Assembly: GCA_003523055.1 (NCBI GenBank)
Contig: DPHC01000005.1
Location: 94,254-134,128, forward strand
From: Dehalococcoidia bacterium
GTDB taxonomy: Bacteria > Chloroflexota > Dehalococcoidia > Lucifugimonadales > UBA3495
Direction of reading: 5' to 3'
DNA length: 39,875 nt
Below are positions 1 to 8,495 of this stretch, one piece after another. The notes under the pieces are model-generated. The model did no database searches. It was not told the DNA's origin and was given only the letters and a program-made list of their open reading frames with translations. The position numbers were made by a program, and so were the translations under genes. The stretch's first letter is position 1; each line of letters begins with the position of its first letter.

Positions 1-1
1 T

Positions 2-64
2 AACGCAGGCGGCGGTGGCGGCTGCGGCGGTGGTGGCGGCGGTTGTGGCTGCGGTGGTCATTAA
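2..64 (+). CDS. C-terminal tail of a truncated Cys/Gly-rich protein
   Basis: Only the last 20 codons are present, read in the frame that ends at the TAA at 62-64. The tail is almost entirely glycine and cysteine and ends in Gly-Gly-His. The codons are GGC, GGT, TGC and TGT, so the stretch is far richer in G+C than the rest of the window. Glycine-rich tails with interspersed cysteines occur at the ends of several bacterial membrane and surface proteins, but the body of this protein lies outside the window, so no function can be given. A strong terminator follows directly, which supports this being a true gene end. Confidence 0.6.
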   Translation, partial: NAGGGGGCGGGGGGCGCGGH

Positions 65-82
65 ATAAATTAATAAATTAAT

Positions 83-110
83 AAAAAGGTCTCGTAATGA
101 GACCTTTTTT
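83..110 (+). terminator. Rho-independent terminator after the Cys/Gly-rich gene
   Basis: The arms are an A-run plus GGTCTC and GAGACC plus a T-run, separated by a 5-nt loop (94-98). The stem is 11 bp counting the A:T pairs and is followed by T residues to position 110. It sits 18 nt after the stop codon at 64. The longest frame of the next gene would start at the ATG at 97, inside this hairpin, which argues against that start. Confidence 0.85.
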
Positions 111-120
111 AGTTGGTGCT

Positions 121-1827
121 ATGAACACTTCTCCTCATGGAAATAATTCCGATTCACATCGGCCTGTAATAATGAGCAATAACGGCATGGTTGCGTCAGG
201 ACATCCTTTGGCATCAGAAGCTGGAATAAACATATTACGCAATGGAGGGAATGTTATTGATGCAGCTCTAGCAGTGGCATCAACTCTCTCTGTAGTAGAG
301 CCCATGATGTCTGGAATAGGTGGAGACGGATACATGATGGTCTATTGGAAAGAGACTGACTCAATCCATGTAATAAACGGAACAGGCGCAGCGCCTTTAA
401 GTTGCACACCTAGCCAATTTAAAAATGATGGAATACCGTCCAAAGGCATAATGTCAGTATCTACACCTGGACTTTTGAATGCATGGTTTGATGCTCATGA
501 AAAATTTGGATCCTTATCACTAAGCCAAATTTTCAATGACGCTATAAACCTGGCAACTAATGGGTTCCCAGTCACTCATTATCTCTCAAATGCTATTGGC
601 GAGGATCCATTCTTGTGTAATTTCCCAGCTTCTCAAGAAATTTTCACTCATAAAGGTATTCCATTGCAACCTGGAGAAAAATTAATACAAAAAAATCTGG
701 GGGCTTCTCTAAAAACTATAGCTACTGAAGGTAGAGAATCATTTTATAAAGGTAAAATAGCGGAACAATTAATTCAATTCGTTACTCTGCACGATGGAAT
801 ATTATCATTGGAAGACCTAACTAGATGCCATTCTAGATGGGAAAAACCAATTTCAACAAATTACAAAGGTCATACAGTGTATGAGACTCCACCAAATTCA
901 AGCGGGCACGTATTACTACAAGAATTAAACATTTTAGAAAGCTTCGACATTACTAAATTTAGTCGTGATTCTTCTGAATTAATACACATTATGATAGAAG
1001 CAAAAAAACTCGCTTTTGATGACCGAGAACATTTTTTGTGTGATCCAGATTTTAAAGATATACCCATAAATGGGCTTCTAAGTAAGGCTTACGCTAACCT
1101 CCGAGCCGAGCAAATTGATACAAACAAAGCTAACAAAGTGATAGTCCCAGGTAATCCTTGGGATTACCAAGAACAGCCTCCTAAAAGTAATACCTCTCTA
1201 AAAAAGGGAGTTAAAGAAGAATCAGAAAACACTACTTGCTTTGTTCTAATGGACAAAGATGGTAATGCCGTATGCCAATTGCAAAGTTTACAAAGTGCCT
1301 GGGGGTCGGGAATGATTGCGGGAGAAACTGGGATATTGCTAAACAACAGAATGACTTATTGGAACTTAGAGCCAGATCACATAAATTACCTTGTACCTGG
1401 TCAAAGAACCCGACATACCATGAACGCGGTAATGGTTTTTGACGAATCTTTAAATAAAAGATGCCTCGAATGGGTACTCGGTACTCCCGGAGCAGATACT
1501 CAAGTACAAAGTAATTTTCAAGTACTGGTGAATTTAATAGACTTTGATTTAAACATTACAGAAGCGGTTGAATATCCTAGATGGAAAGACATATTAAGCC
1601 CGACTGAATCTAATTATCCTCATACTTTTACCAATGAAGTGGTCATAGAGGATCGGTTCGCCCCAGAAATTTTAACTGACTTAGAAAACAAAGGACACAA
1701 AATACGAAAACTAAACGCCTGGGATGGGCTAGTTGGAAGAGAGATGATCATTAAGGCAAACAGCTCCACCAATACTCTTGAAGGGGCTGCAGATCCTCGT
1801 TATGACGGCTATGTATCTTGTTGGTAA
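121..1827 (+). CDS. Gamma-glutamyltransferase family protein
   Basis: This is an N-terminal nucleophile hydrolase of the gamma-glutamyltranspeptidase family, which cleaves gamma-glutamyl bonds of glutathione-like substrates after self-cleavage into two chains. The N-terminal part has the family pattern GMVASGHPLASEAG, followed by a glycine-rich VEPMMSGIGGDGYM block. The presumed self-processing site is the first Thr of ENTTCFVLMDKDGNAV, about residue 371; the second chain then has GSGM and a PGQRTRHTM segment. No signal peptide is seen, unlike secreted GGTs, so this is more like the cytoplasmic YwrD-type branch. An in-frame ATG at 97 lies inside a terminator hairpin, so I chose the ATG at 121 (568 aa); no good ribosome-binding site precedes either. 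It is the first gene of a three-gene plus-strand run. The exact substrate is unknown. Confidence 0.9.
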   Translation: MNTSPHGNNSDSHRPVIMSNNGMVASGHPLASEAGINILRNGGNVIDAALAVASTLSVVEPMMSGIGGDGYMMVYWKETDSIHVINGTGAAPLSCTPSQFKNDGIPSKGIMSVSTPGLLNAWFDAHEKFGSLSLSQIFNDAINLATNGFPVTHYLSNAIGEDPFLCNFPASQEIFTHKGIPLQPGEKLIQKNLGASLKTIATEGRESFYKGKIAEQLIQFVTLHDGILSLEDLTRCHSRWEKPISTNYKGHTVYETPPNSSGHVLLQELNILESFDITKFSRDSSELIHIMIEAKKLAFDDREHFLCDPDFKDIPINGLLSKAYANLRAEQIDTNKANKVIVPGNPWDYQEQPPKSNTSLKKGVKEESENTTCFVLMDKDGNAVCQLQSLQSAWGSGMIAGETGILLNNRMTYWNLEPDHINYLVPGQRTRHTMNAVMVFDESLNKRCLEWVLGTPGADTQVQSNFQVLVNLIDFDLNITEAVEYPRWKDILSPTESNYPHTFTNEVVIEDRFAPEILTDLENKGHKIRKLNAWDGLVGREMIIKANSSTNTLEGAADPRYDGYVSCW

Positions 1828-1848
1828 TACATTATTAGGAGAAACACG

Positions 1849-2316
1849 TTGAATATCCCAGGAGAAAAACGGAGTTTATTGCCCGATTCGAGCGGAGAGC
1901 AAGCTGGTAAATTTGCAGAAGCAATTCGAGATAACGATATGGATATAGCCTGGGGTTTACTATCTAAAGAAACCCGTGGAATGAGAATGGGTGTATGGGC
2001 CACTAAAAACAATATCAATATGCAAGAAGCATACCAAGCTGGGTATAACATTCATCATCCCAAACGAAAAGACATGATGAATGATTTCAGAAATACCGTT
2101 CTAAGTTTGTGGCCATTAGAAGATCTGACAGACCTGGGAATATCACCTTCAAATTATATTGACGATACTCATTGTTTTGCCTTTTTGCCATTTGGAATAA
2201 CTGCCGATGCCAGTAAAATACAACATAAGAAACTTATGTCAGGATTAATAATACCAATGACTTATGAAAATCACGGTTGGATGGTGGACCTACCTAGCTG
2301 GAGATTCATATACTAA
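1849..2316 (+). CDS. Uncharacterised 155-aa protein
   Basis: I do not recognise a family with certainty. The start is a TTG preceded by AGGAGA (1837-1842) at 6-nt spacing, which is convincing. No signal peptide or membrane segment is visible. Residues 19-45 (KFAEAIRDNDMDIAWGLLSK) resemble the first helices of NTF2/SnoaL-like proteins, where a phrase such as 'a..gD.d.aw.lls' is common, and the end (GWMVDLPSWRF) would fit the last strand of such a fold; this is inference only. It lies 21 nt after the gamma-glutamyltransferase gene and 26 nt before the cyclase-family gene, so the three are probably co-transcribed. Confidence 0.7.
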   Translation: MNIPGEKRSLLPDSSGEQAGKFAEAIRDNDMDIAWGLLSKETRGMRMGVWATKNNINMQEAYQAGYNIHHPKRKDMMNDFRNTVLSLWPLEDLTDLGISPSNYIDDTHCFAFLPFGITADASKIQHKKLMSGLIIPMTYENHGWMVDLPSWRFIY

Positions 2317-2342
2317 CAAATAATTTAAAAACGGAGAACAAA

Positions 2343-3260
2343 ATGCCTGAACAAAACATTCCAAGTGCCAAAGACATCGAAAAATACTTAACAACTGATA
2401 ACAACTGGGGCAGATGGGGAAAGGAAGACGAATTAGGAGCAATGAATTTCATAACACCTGAAAAAGTCTTGTCAGCTACCCAATTGGTCACAAAAGGGAA
2501 AAGAGTCTCTCTCTCGAGGCCTCTGCCAACTACTCCAGGTCCTGGGAACCCTACTCCAGCTCATCATTTTATGATGAAAAACAATCGGCCAAACGGCGGA
2601 GGCGCAGCTACTGATTATTATGGAGTTGCATATCACGGGCAAGCAACTACTCACATAGATGCCTTGTGCCATGTATGGGACAGCAATGGAATGTGGAATG
2701 GTAAAAACCCAAATGAAGAAATCACATTTAATGGTACTCAATGGGGATCAATAGAACATTGGAAAGAGGGAATTATAACAAGAGGTATATTATTAGATGT
2801 ACCTAAGCACCGTGGAACTGATTATGTAACTCATGATAGACCAGTACATGGATGGGAGCTTCAGGAGATAGTAGAAAAAGAAAATATCCAACTATCGCCT
2901 GGAGACGCTATCATAGTCTACTCCGGAAGAGAAAAATGGAATGAAGAAAACGACACCTGGGGAACTGATAAAGATCATCGACCAGGATTGCATGCGTCAT
3001 GCCTCAAATTTCTAAAAGACAGTGACTGTTGCCTTTTAGTATGGGACATGATGGACCACGCACCAAATGGATATGGACTACCCTGGTCAGTGCATGCAGC
3101 CATATTCGCATACGGAATTGGATTATTAGACAATGCCTTGCTACAACCTTTATCAGAGGCATGCAAACAAGAAAAACGATATGAGTTCCTACTCACCGTG
3201 AACCCATTAGTTGTGGAAGGCGGAACCGGTTCTCCCGTAAATCCCATAGCCATATTCTAA
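2343..3260 (+). CDS. Cyclase family protein (kynurenine formamidase-like metal hydrolase)
   Basis: A 305-aa member of the cyclase family (PF04199), whose characterised members include kynurenine formamidase and isatin hydrolase. The family signature is clear: THIDALCH at residues 103-110, with His104, Asp106 and His110 the likely metal ligands. The N-terminal NNWGRWGKEDELGAMNFITPE segment is typical of the longer bacterial members often annotated simply as 'cyclase family protein'. The ATG is preceded by ACGGAG. It closes the plus-strand run that begins with gamma-glutamyltransferase, so it may act on the same catabolic stream, hydrolysing a cyclic or N-acyl amide bond. The substrate cannot be told from sequence. 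Confidence 0.88.
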   Translation: MPEQNIPSAKDIEKYLTTDNNWGRWGKEDELGAMNFITPEKVLSATQLVTKGKRVSLSRPLPTTPGPGNPTPAHHFMMKNNRPNGGGAATDYYGVAYHGQATTHIDALCHVWDSNGMWNGKNPNEEITFNGTQWGSIEHWKEGIITRGILLDVPKHRGTDYVTHDRPVHGWELQEIVEKENIQLSPGDAIIVYSGREKWNEENDTWGTDKDHRPGLHASCLKFLKDSDCCLLVWDMMDHAPNGYGLPWSVHAAIFAYGIGLLDNALLQPLSEACKQEKRYEFLLTVNPLVVEGGTGSPVNPIAIF

Positions 3261-3280
3261 TAAAATGACACAATCATGAA

Positions 3281-3357
3281 TGGTGGGCCTGGATGGACTC
3301 GAACCATCGACCTCAGTCTTATCAGGACTGCGCTCTAACCGGCTGAGCTACAGGCCC
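3281..3357 (-). tRNA. tRNA-Ile (GAT)
   Basis: On the minus strand the acceptor arms GGGCCTG and CAGGCCC pair perfectly, with discriminator A and an encoded CCA (3281-3283). The anticodon arm is CAGTC-CTGATAA-GACTG, giving anticodon GAT. The T-arm contains GGTTCGAGTCC and the D-arm AGCTCAGCCGGTTAGAGC. Length is 77 nt with CCA. It stands alone and not inside an rRNA operon, unlike the common tRNA-Ile placement. Confidence 0.96.
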
Positions 3358-3376
3358 ATTCTTTGCATCGTCAGAA

Positions 3377-3405
3377 AGTATAACCTTTCAGTAAATAGCG
3401 TTCAA
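3377..3405 (-). promoter_or_regulatory. Sigma-70-type promoter for tRNA-Ile
   Basis: On the minus strand TTGAAC (3405-3400) and TATACT (3382-3377) are separated by exactly 17 nt. Both hexamers differ from consensus at one or two positions. The predicted transcription start lies about 13 nt before the mature tRNA 5' end at 3357. Confidence 0.65.
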
Positions 3406-3416
3406 CTACCGAATCT

Positions 3417-3450
3417 AATCGAATCCTTATGATATCACATGAATCCGATT
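3417..3450 (-). repeat. 34-nt imperfect dyad between mscS and the tRNA-Ile promoter
   Basis: The two 17-nt halves pair with one mismatch and three G:T wobbles, centred on the palindrome TGATATCA. It begins a few bases after the mscS stop and ends 12 nt before the tRNA -35 box. There is no T-run on either side and no real loop, so it is not a textbook terminator. It may be a factor-dependent or weak terminator for mscS, or an operator. Confidence 0.5.
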
Positions 3451-3454
3451 AACT

Positions 3455-4585
3455 TTAAAGAGAATTATTATCTTTATCTTCTGATACATGTATGATTTCA
3501 GATAAAACTACATTAGGATCAATTTGTAGTGTTCTAACTGGGTAATTAATAACAATACCACTATCATGAAATTCCGCATGAATTCTTTTGATTAATTCAG
3601 ATTTCAAATTAAAACTAGCAATTCTATCTTTCGCCTGAATGAACATCCAAAAATCCACATTGGATTCTCCAAAGCTCTCAAATGCAAAATAGGATCCGAA
3701 TTCTTTCACAGCTGAGTCATTTTCCTGCACCAATTCTGTCATGATTTTCTTGCACACTCGCTCTACTTGATCCAAATCACTATCGTAGCTGACTCCGCAC
3801 TCTACAATTACATTTAAAGAGCTCCTAGGTTCGTTATAATTTGTTATAACAGTTTCAGCAAATTTGGAATTCGGAACGATTACTAGATTGTTCATTACAG
3901 TACGGACTTTAGTGCTTCTCCATCCCACGGCAACAACGTATCCTGAAATTCCGTTATCTAACTCTATATAATCTCCACTAGTAACAGACCCTTCAGTAAT
4001 TACATATGTTCCTGCGAACAAATCTGATAAAGTAGGTTGAATCGCCAATGCTACAGCCAACCCACTCAAACCTAATCCAGCTATCAAAGGACTTATGTTG
4101 ATACCCAAGGTGTCAAATATCAGTAAAGTACCGATGATATATATAACAATCACCGAAGCTCGCCTGCAAATAGGGATCAACTTTGAATTAACCGAAGTCC
4201 TCCTATTACCTTTTAAGCTTTCTGCGTACCAGTCAAAAGCATTGAACATCAATCTGGAAAACACTAAAATTAAAAATAATATTAAAAAAACAGAAATCGA
4301 CTTATTCAACAACCCTCGGAGACTAAGAGACATTAAAGTTTGAGGAAACAAATTGATAGAATAAGTTAACCCTGCATATATCCCTCCCAATGCAATCAAC
4401 CCTGAAAATGGCAATCTCAGTGACTTGAGTAAAGCATCATCTAGCTCTGTATCTGTGTTATTGGCTATCTTAAGTAATAGTTTGAAAAGCCACTTGTGGA
4501 AAACCACAGATAAGATCAAAGATCCTACAATAATAATCAAGCTGACGATCCAAGGCATTACCTGTTCAATTAATTCCGTACTCAT
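3455..4585 (-). CDS. MscS-family mechanosensitive ion channel
   Basis: A 376-aa integral membrane protein. Hydrophobic spans lie near residues 10-30, 55-75, 90-112 and 148-168. The pore helix plus beta-domain signature follows: PLIAGLGLSGLAVALAIQPTLSDLFAG, then EGSVTSGDYIEL and VVAVGWRSTKVRT with NNLVIVPNSKFAE, all hallmarks of MscS channels. The protein would release solutes on hypo-osmotic shock; small MscS proteins in ocean bacteria may have other gating roles. The gene follows recF with a 10-nt gap and is probably translated from the same transcript. The C-terminus is short and charged. Confidence 0.93.
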   Translation of the reverse strand: MSTELIEQVMPWIVSLIIIVGSLILSVVFHKWLFKLLLKIANNTDTELDDALLKSLRLPFSGLIALGGIYAGLTYSINLFPQTLMSLSLRGLLNKSISVFLILFLILVFSRLMFNAFDWYAESLKGNRRTSVNSKLIPICRRASVIVIYIIGTLLIFDTLGINISPLIAGLGLSGLAVALAIQPTLSDLFAGTYVITEGSVTSGDYIELDNGISGYVVAVGWRSTKVRTVMNNLVIVPNSKFAETVITNYNEPRSSLNVIVECGVSYDSDLDQVERVCKKIMTELVQENDSAVKEFGSYFAFESFGESNVDFWMFIQAKDRIASFNLKSELIKRIHAEFHDSGIVINYPVRTLQIDPNVVLSEIIHVSEDKDNNSL

Positions 4586-4595
4586 ATTATTCCTA

Positions 4596-5750
4596 TTAGG
4601 ATATATTCCCTTTTTCCACTTTTAAGTATTTAGCGCCATTGGCAATCTCTGCAGAGATCACATCTCTATCTGTAGTAGTTATTAATGCTTGTCCATATTC
4701 TGAGGCCATGGCTAAGACAAGTTTACGTTTTCGGTGATCAAGTTCTGACAATACATCATCTAATAGAATAACCGGATGATCTCCTCTTACAGAAGATATA
4801 TAAGAAGCTTCAGCCATACGCAATGATAATGCTACTATTTTTGTTTCTCCTCTAGAGCCATATTTACCTATATCAAAACCTTCTACAAATAATTTAAAAT
4901 CATCTCTATGGGATCCAATTAATGTTGTCCCTGCTTTTATTTCAATAGCTAGTTTATAGCTTAATTCTTGAATAAAAAACTGAGCAAAATTTTCAGGTGA
5001 AAAATTATATGGAACCATTGAATTGAACTCGATACTTAGTTCATTTGTGTTTCCATTTAAATTAATAAAATGTTTTCTCAGCATATCCGACATTGTACTA
5101 ATCACAGAAAATCTAGTAGATGAAATTGTATAAGAATCTAACAATAGCATGTTATTCCAATATTCTAATTCTTGAGGTTTTGCATTACCATCTCTAATTA
5201 ATTTCAGTAACTTATTACGTTGCTGAAGTAATTTATTATATCTTCTGAGAGTTATTAAATAATTTTTATCACATTGAGAAATTAAAATATCTAAAAATTT
5301 TCGTCTTCCAGAAGGTGAGCCTTTTACAAGCTCTAGATCATCTACATGAAACACCACCGCGCAAAGAGTTCCTAAAAGGTCAATTGCCGGTTTTGCAATT
5401 TTATTAATTCTTATGTGTTTTTTTATTGAATAGGAATCTGAACTATTTCTGGCTCCTGATTTTAAATGAGATTGAGTCATTAATATTATATTATACTGTT
5501 TATCATCTCGTATGACATTTCCATTCACTAAAGAATGCCCGCCTAACAAAGCAATATCTTGATTTAACACATCACGTTCATTCTCAGCTTTGAAAGATTT
5601 ACCAACAGCCAACGAATAAACCGCTTCTAGTAAAGATGTTTTTCCCTCTCCATTATCACCATGAAATACAGTGATGCCTTGATCTAATTTTACATTAATA
5701 TCAGTTAAATTCCTAAAATTAGAAATTTTTATATCGGTTAAATAAGACAC
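4596..5750 (-). CDS. recF: DNA replication and repair protein RecF
   Basis: An SMC-like ATPase that loads RecA at single-strand gaps with RecO and RecR. The Walker A motif is GDNGEGKTS at residues 31-39, after the typical N-terminus ISNFRNLTDINVKLDQG. The ABC-type Walker B with D-loop, ILLDDVLSELD, is near residue 330, and the SRGETK segment before it corresponds to the signature region. The length of 384 aa is normal. The start is GTG, with GGGAG seven bases upstream. In many bacteria recF lies beside dnaA and dnaN; here it is about 27 kb away and paired with an MscS channel gene. Confidence 0.95.
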   Translation of the reverse strand: MSYLTDIKISNFRNLTDINVKLDQGITVFHGDNGEGKTSLLEAVYSLAVGKSFKAENERDVLNQDIALLGGHSLVNGNVIRDDKQYNIILMTQSHLKSGARNSSDSYSIKKHIRINKIAKPAIDLLGTLCAVVFHVDDLELVKGSPSGRRKFLDILISQCDKNYLITLRRYNKLLQQRNKLLKLIRDGNAKPQELEYWNNMLLLDSYTISSTRFSVISTMSDMLRKHFINLNGNTNELSIEFNSMVPYNFSPENFAQFFIQELSYKLAIEIKAGTTLIGSHRDDFKLFVEGFDIGKYGSRGETKIVALSLRMAEASYISSVRGDHPVILLDDVLSELDHRKRKLVLAMASEYGQALITTTDRDVISAEIANGAKYLKVEKGNIS

Positions 5751-5818
5751 TCACAGCTCCCATTAGAGTTAAACCACTTTTCAAATATCATAAGCGTACA
5801 TGTGTTCATTTTAGATAA

Positions 5819-7978
5819 TCACTCGATTACTAACACATCATGCAATCCTAATTGATCTATTTTAAACGACGTCCATCCGTCTTTCTCATTAATGTTTAGA
5901 GCTCCTTGATTTACTAAACTTCGTACTTTCCCTTTATATTTTATACGAATTTCAAACGGGCCGACAGGAATTATTTCATGCAATGGTTCTTGAGTTGTTC
6001 CTGTAAGATTAACTAAATGAATTATCAAACTATTGTCTTGTTCATAAATTTGGCAATCCACCAAACCAGGGCCATTTATTTCAATTGGTATTGTTCCATT
6101 TGCTGCCCATTTTATAATATTTATTAACATGTTCCCATGATCTGGAAAGTTATCACGCCTGAAACACCTATCCAAGTCGGCTGCGAGATAAACAATGCGG
6201 CCACCATGTTCACTTTCATTAAGAACCACACAAGGTTTGCCGCTATCCATTTCTCTCATCCAAGAAAATTCAGGAGGGAATATCGGAAATTCAGAAATAA
6301 AAGAAATAGGAGCAGCGATACTCTTTTCAACCACTACATTCTCTATCCTGCCTCCAAATGGTAAAATATCAGCTGAATCAAACCCGTTTAAGATTTCATG
6401 TCTGACTCCGTTACCATCTAAAGCCATGCCAATTTTAGGGCCATATTCAATTTCACACTGTTGCGGATGCAACCTCAGATAAGAATGATGATCATAAATT
6501 TCCCATGTAGGAGCAGCCATTTCTGTATTGCCCTCATAAGTGCCCGTGGAATGCACTCCTAATACATCAGACAATGCGAAATCAGACCTTCGGTTACCCC
6601 ATTCATCGTACAAGCTTGTTTCTCCTGTGGCTATAACACTTCCGCCTTGTGCAATAAATTTTCTCACACTATCACACTGAGCATCAGACAAAGCTCCCAT
6701 TCCTGCCAAAATCAGGACAGAAAATTTATCAGAGTCTCGTTCTATGTGATCAGCATGCACTGGTATATATGGAATACGTCCCTGAATTAACGCCTGTACC
6801 ATTCCTTCATGCGGCCATACTGCTGTCTTTTCAGGGGTATTTTTTCCATAATAATCTATATTCTCATGAGACCACACTACGCCAACAGACGCTATCGGAG
6901 TACGGTTTATTAAATATTTATCATTTTCAGCATGCCACTCCATCAACGGCTTAGCTGTCATATATTGTCTTCGATCTTCATGATAAGCGCCTATATGGTG
7001 CCACCAAGGTTGAATTGTTCCAGCGAACCCTTCAACCATCCACGTTTGGGCCTCAGCCACAGGTTTGGCAGACAAACGAAACGATGGAGTTCGGCCCTGA
7101 TACATAGGCATACTTTCTGGAATGAGTTTATCCCATCCCATTAAACCATGTAATAATTTACCCGAATGACTATTAGATTGAAAACCAAATGCCGGTCTAT
7201 GCTGATGATCAAGCATAATTATCTTAGATTGTTCTAAAATTCCTTTCATGTCACGAAAACGAAAGGATTCAGTCATAGGGCTACCCGAGATCATTCCCAA
7301 CCATAGGCAATCTTCATTACCGCTATATGTTTGTGTTATCTGATTGTTTAATGCCCAGATATCTATACGTCGGTCGTAATTCCAACGAATCCATTTTTTA
7401 AAGTTCTCATCATCCCAATCAATTTCCCGCGGAATGTCTGCCCCGTAATTATCGAAAAAAGACTGCTTACAATTTTCACAATAGCAAATTTGGCTATGAT
7501 TCATTCCGCTCCAACTATTGTCTGTAAATCCATCTGGTTCATATCGATCTATTATTTCTTTCAATATATCTACCAGAAACGTATCATAATACCCACTAAA
7601 TATGCAGGCTGTATAGCGATCTCCTTGCATTCTCGGGTTACCATCAATATCCCGAGTAAACCATTCTGGATGTTGTTGAAAAAAGTCTTCTGTTGCTCGG
7701 TTGGAATCCATTCTTGCTAGAACAGTAAGCCCTTCTTCACGAGCAGCAGCATTAATTTCTCCATACAAATCACGATCATTTAAAAATTGCGCTCTATAAT
7801 GAAGAGGATATTTTGAAGGATAATACGCAACTATTCCCCCGGCATTCACAACAACACCCTGTACTTTAGTCAGTTTCCAGTGCTCGCGCCACCAATCAAT
7901 ATCGTAACGTTCCACATCAAGTTCTGTAATGTTAGTTTGTCCCCAGCGCAATGTTCGCTGATACCACGGTGTATTCAT
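5819..7978 (-). CDS. Glycoside-hydrolase-like protein with beta-galactosidase trimerisation-type domain
   Basis: A cytoplasmic 719-aa protein with no signal peptide. The first ~380 residues look like a TIM-barrel glycoside hydrolase of the 'hypothetical glycosyl hydrolase 6' kind, with DGFTDNSWSGMNHSQICYCENCKQSF containing a Cys-rich motif typical of that group. Residues ~390-600 resemble the GH42-type trimerisation domain (SVGVVWSHENIDYYG, then VLILAGMGALSDAQC and FIAQGGSVIATGETS), and a beta domain ends the protein. The substrate is unknown; related proteins are often annotated as beta-galactosidase or alpha-L-fucosidase-like without proof. The longest frame begins with TTG at 7996, but GGAGGA at 7988-7983 places the start at the ATG at 7978, and a promoter just upstream agrees. 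Confidence 0.82.
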   Translation of the reverse strand: MNTPWYQRTLRWGQTNITELDVERYDIDWWREHWKLTKVQGVVVNAGGIVAYYPSKYPLHYRAQFLNDRDLYGEINAAAREEGLTVLARMDSNRATEDFFQQHPEWFTRDIDGNPRMQGDRYTACIFSGYYDTFLVDILKEIIDRYEPDGFTDNSWSGMNHSQICYCENCKQSFFDNYGADIPREIDWDDENFKKWIRWNYDRRIDIWALNNQITQTYSGNEDCLWLGMISGSPMTESFRFRDMKGILEQSKIIMLDHQHRPAFGFQSNSHSGKLLHGLMGWDKLIPESMPMYQGRTPSFRLSAKPVAEAQTWMVEGFAGTIQPWWHHIGAYHEDRRQYMTAKPLMEWHAENDKYLINRTPIASVGVVWSHENIDYYGKNTPEKTAVWPHEGMVQALIQGRIPYIPVHADHIERDSDKFSVLILAGMGALSDAQCDSVRKFIAQGGSVIATGETSLYDEWGNRRSDFALSDVLGVHSTGTYEGNTEMAAPTWEIYDHHSYLRLHPQQCEIEYGPKIGMALDGNGVRHEILNGFDSADILPFGGRIENVVVEKSIAAPISFISEFPIFPPEFSWMREMDSGKPCVVLNESEHGGRIVYLAADLDRCFRRDNFPDHGNMLINIIKWAANGTIPIEINGPGLVDCQIYEQDNSLIIHLVNLTGTTQEPLHEIIPVGPFEIRIKYKGKVRSLVNQGALNINEKDGWTSFKIDQLGLHDVLVIE

Positions 7979-7998
7979 ATATTCCTCCATATTCAATT

Positions 7999-8026
7999 AT
8001 TATAAAAAGCTAGCTAATATGAGCAA
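7999..8026 (-). promoter_or_regulatory. Sigma-70-type promoter for the glycoside-hydrolase-like gene
   Basis: Minus strand: TTGCTC (8026-8021), 16-nt spacer, perfect TATAAT (8004-7999). The start of transcription would be near 7992, downstream of the TTG at 7996, so translation must use the ATG at 7978. Confidence 0.65.
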
Positions 8027-8058
8027 TTTAAATAGGCTAGATACTCTGATGGCTTATA

Positions 8059-8481
8059 TTATTTCAAACCACAATGTTCACATAAGCCATATAAATCAAA
8101 TCTCTGATATTTAATTTGGAACAAACAAGAGTTAGTTATCATTTTTTTAATCTGATCAACATATATTTCTCCAGGCTCACAATCAATAATCGATTGGCAT
8201 TTTTGACACACTAAATTAACATGAGGAGAATTGTTAGAGTCATATCTTGATCCTTTTTGGAAGGGTAATTGTGCAACTAAACCAGCTTTTTCTAAAATTG
8301 ATAAAGTGGAATATACTGTGGCCAAAGTTAAGTATGGAAAAAATTCTCTGACTCGCCCATAAATTTCCCGTGCAGTGGGATGATCGGCAGAATTCATGAC
8401 TACTTCAGCTACTACCAAGCGTTGAGGAGTGAGCCTAATCCCATGCTCTTTTAATTTTGCAGTAATATCAAATGTAGTCAA
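8059..8481 (-). CDS. Fur/PerR-family metal-dependent transcriptional regulator
   Basis: A 140-aa Fur-family repressor. The N-terminal winged helix contains LTPQRLVVAEVV and ATVYSTLSILEKAGLV (recognition helix, residues ~54-70). The C-terminal half has RYDSNNSPHVNLVCQKC with zinc cysteines 92 and 95, and the chain ends with CEHCGLK (Cys134, Cys137), so a structural Cys4 zinc site is intact. Where PerR has HxH before the first CxxC, this protein has His87-Val-Asn89, so peroxide sensing cannot be assumed. The start is TTG. It is last in an operon after a CoA-binding protein (14-nt gap) and a flavin monooxygenase. Its targets are unknown. Confidence 0.92.
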   Translation of the reverse strand: MTTFDITAKLKEHGIRLTPQRLVVAEVVMNSADHPTAREIYGRVREFFPYLTLATVYSTLSILEKAGLVAQLPFQKGSRYDSNNSPHVNLVCQKCQSIIDCEPGEIYVDQIKKMITNSCLFQIKYQRFDLYGLCEHCGLK

Positions 8482-8495
8482 TAATAACTCTTATT

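Noticed and set aside
97..120. N-terminal extension of the gamma-glutamyltransferase frame starting at the ATG at 97
   Set aside because: That ATG lies inside the loop and stem of a strong terminator, and the added residues do not match the family N-terminus.
7979..7996. TTG start at 7996 for the glycoside-hydrolase-like gene
   Set aside because: A perfect -10 box at 8004-7999 places the transcript start at about 7992, and GGAGGA points to the ATG at 7978.
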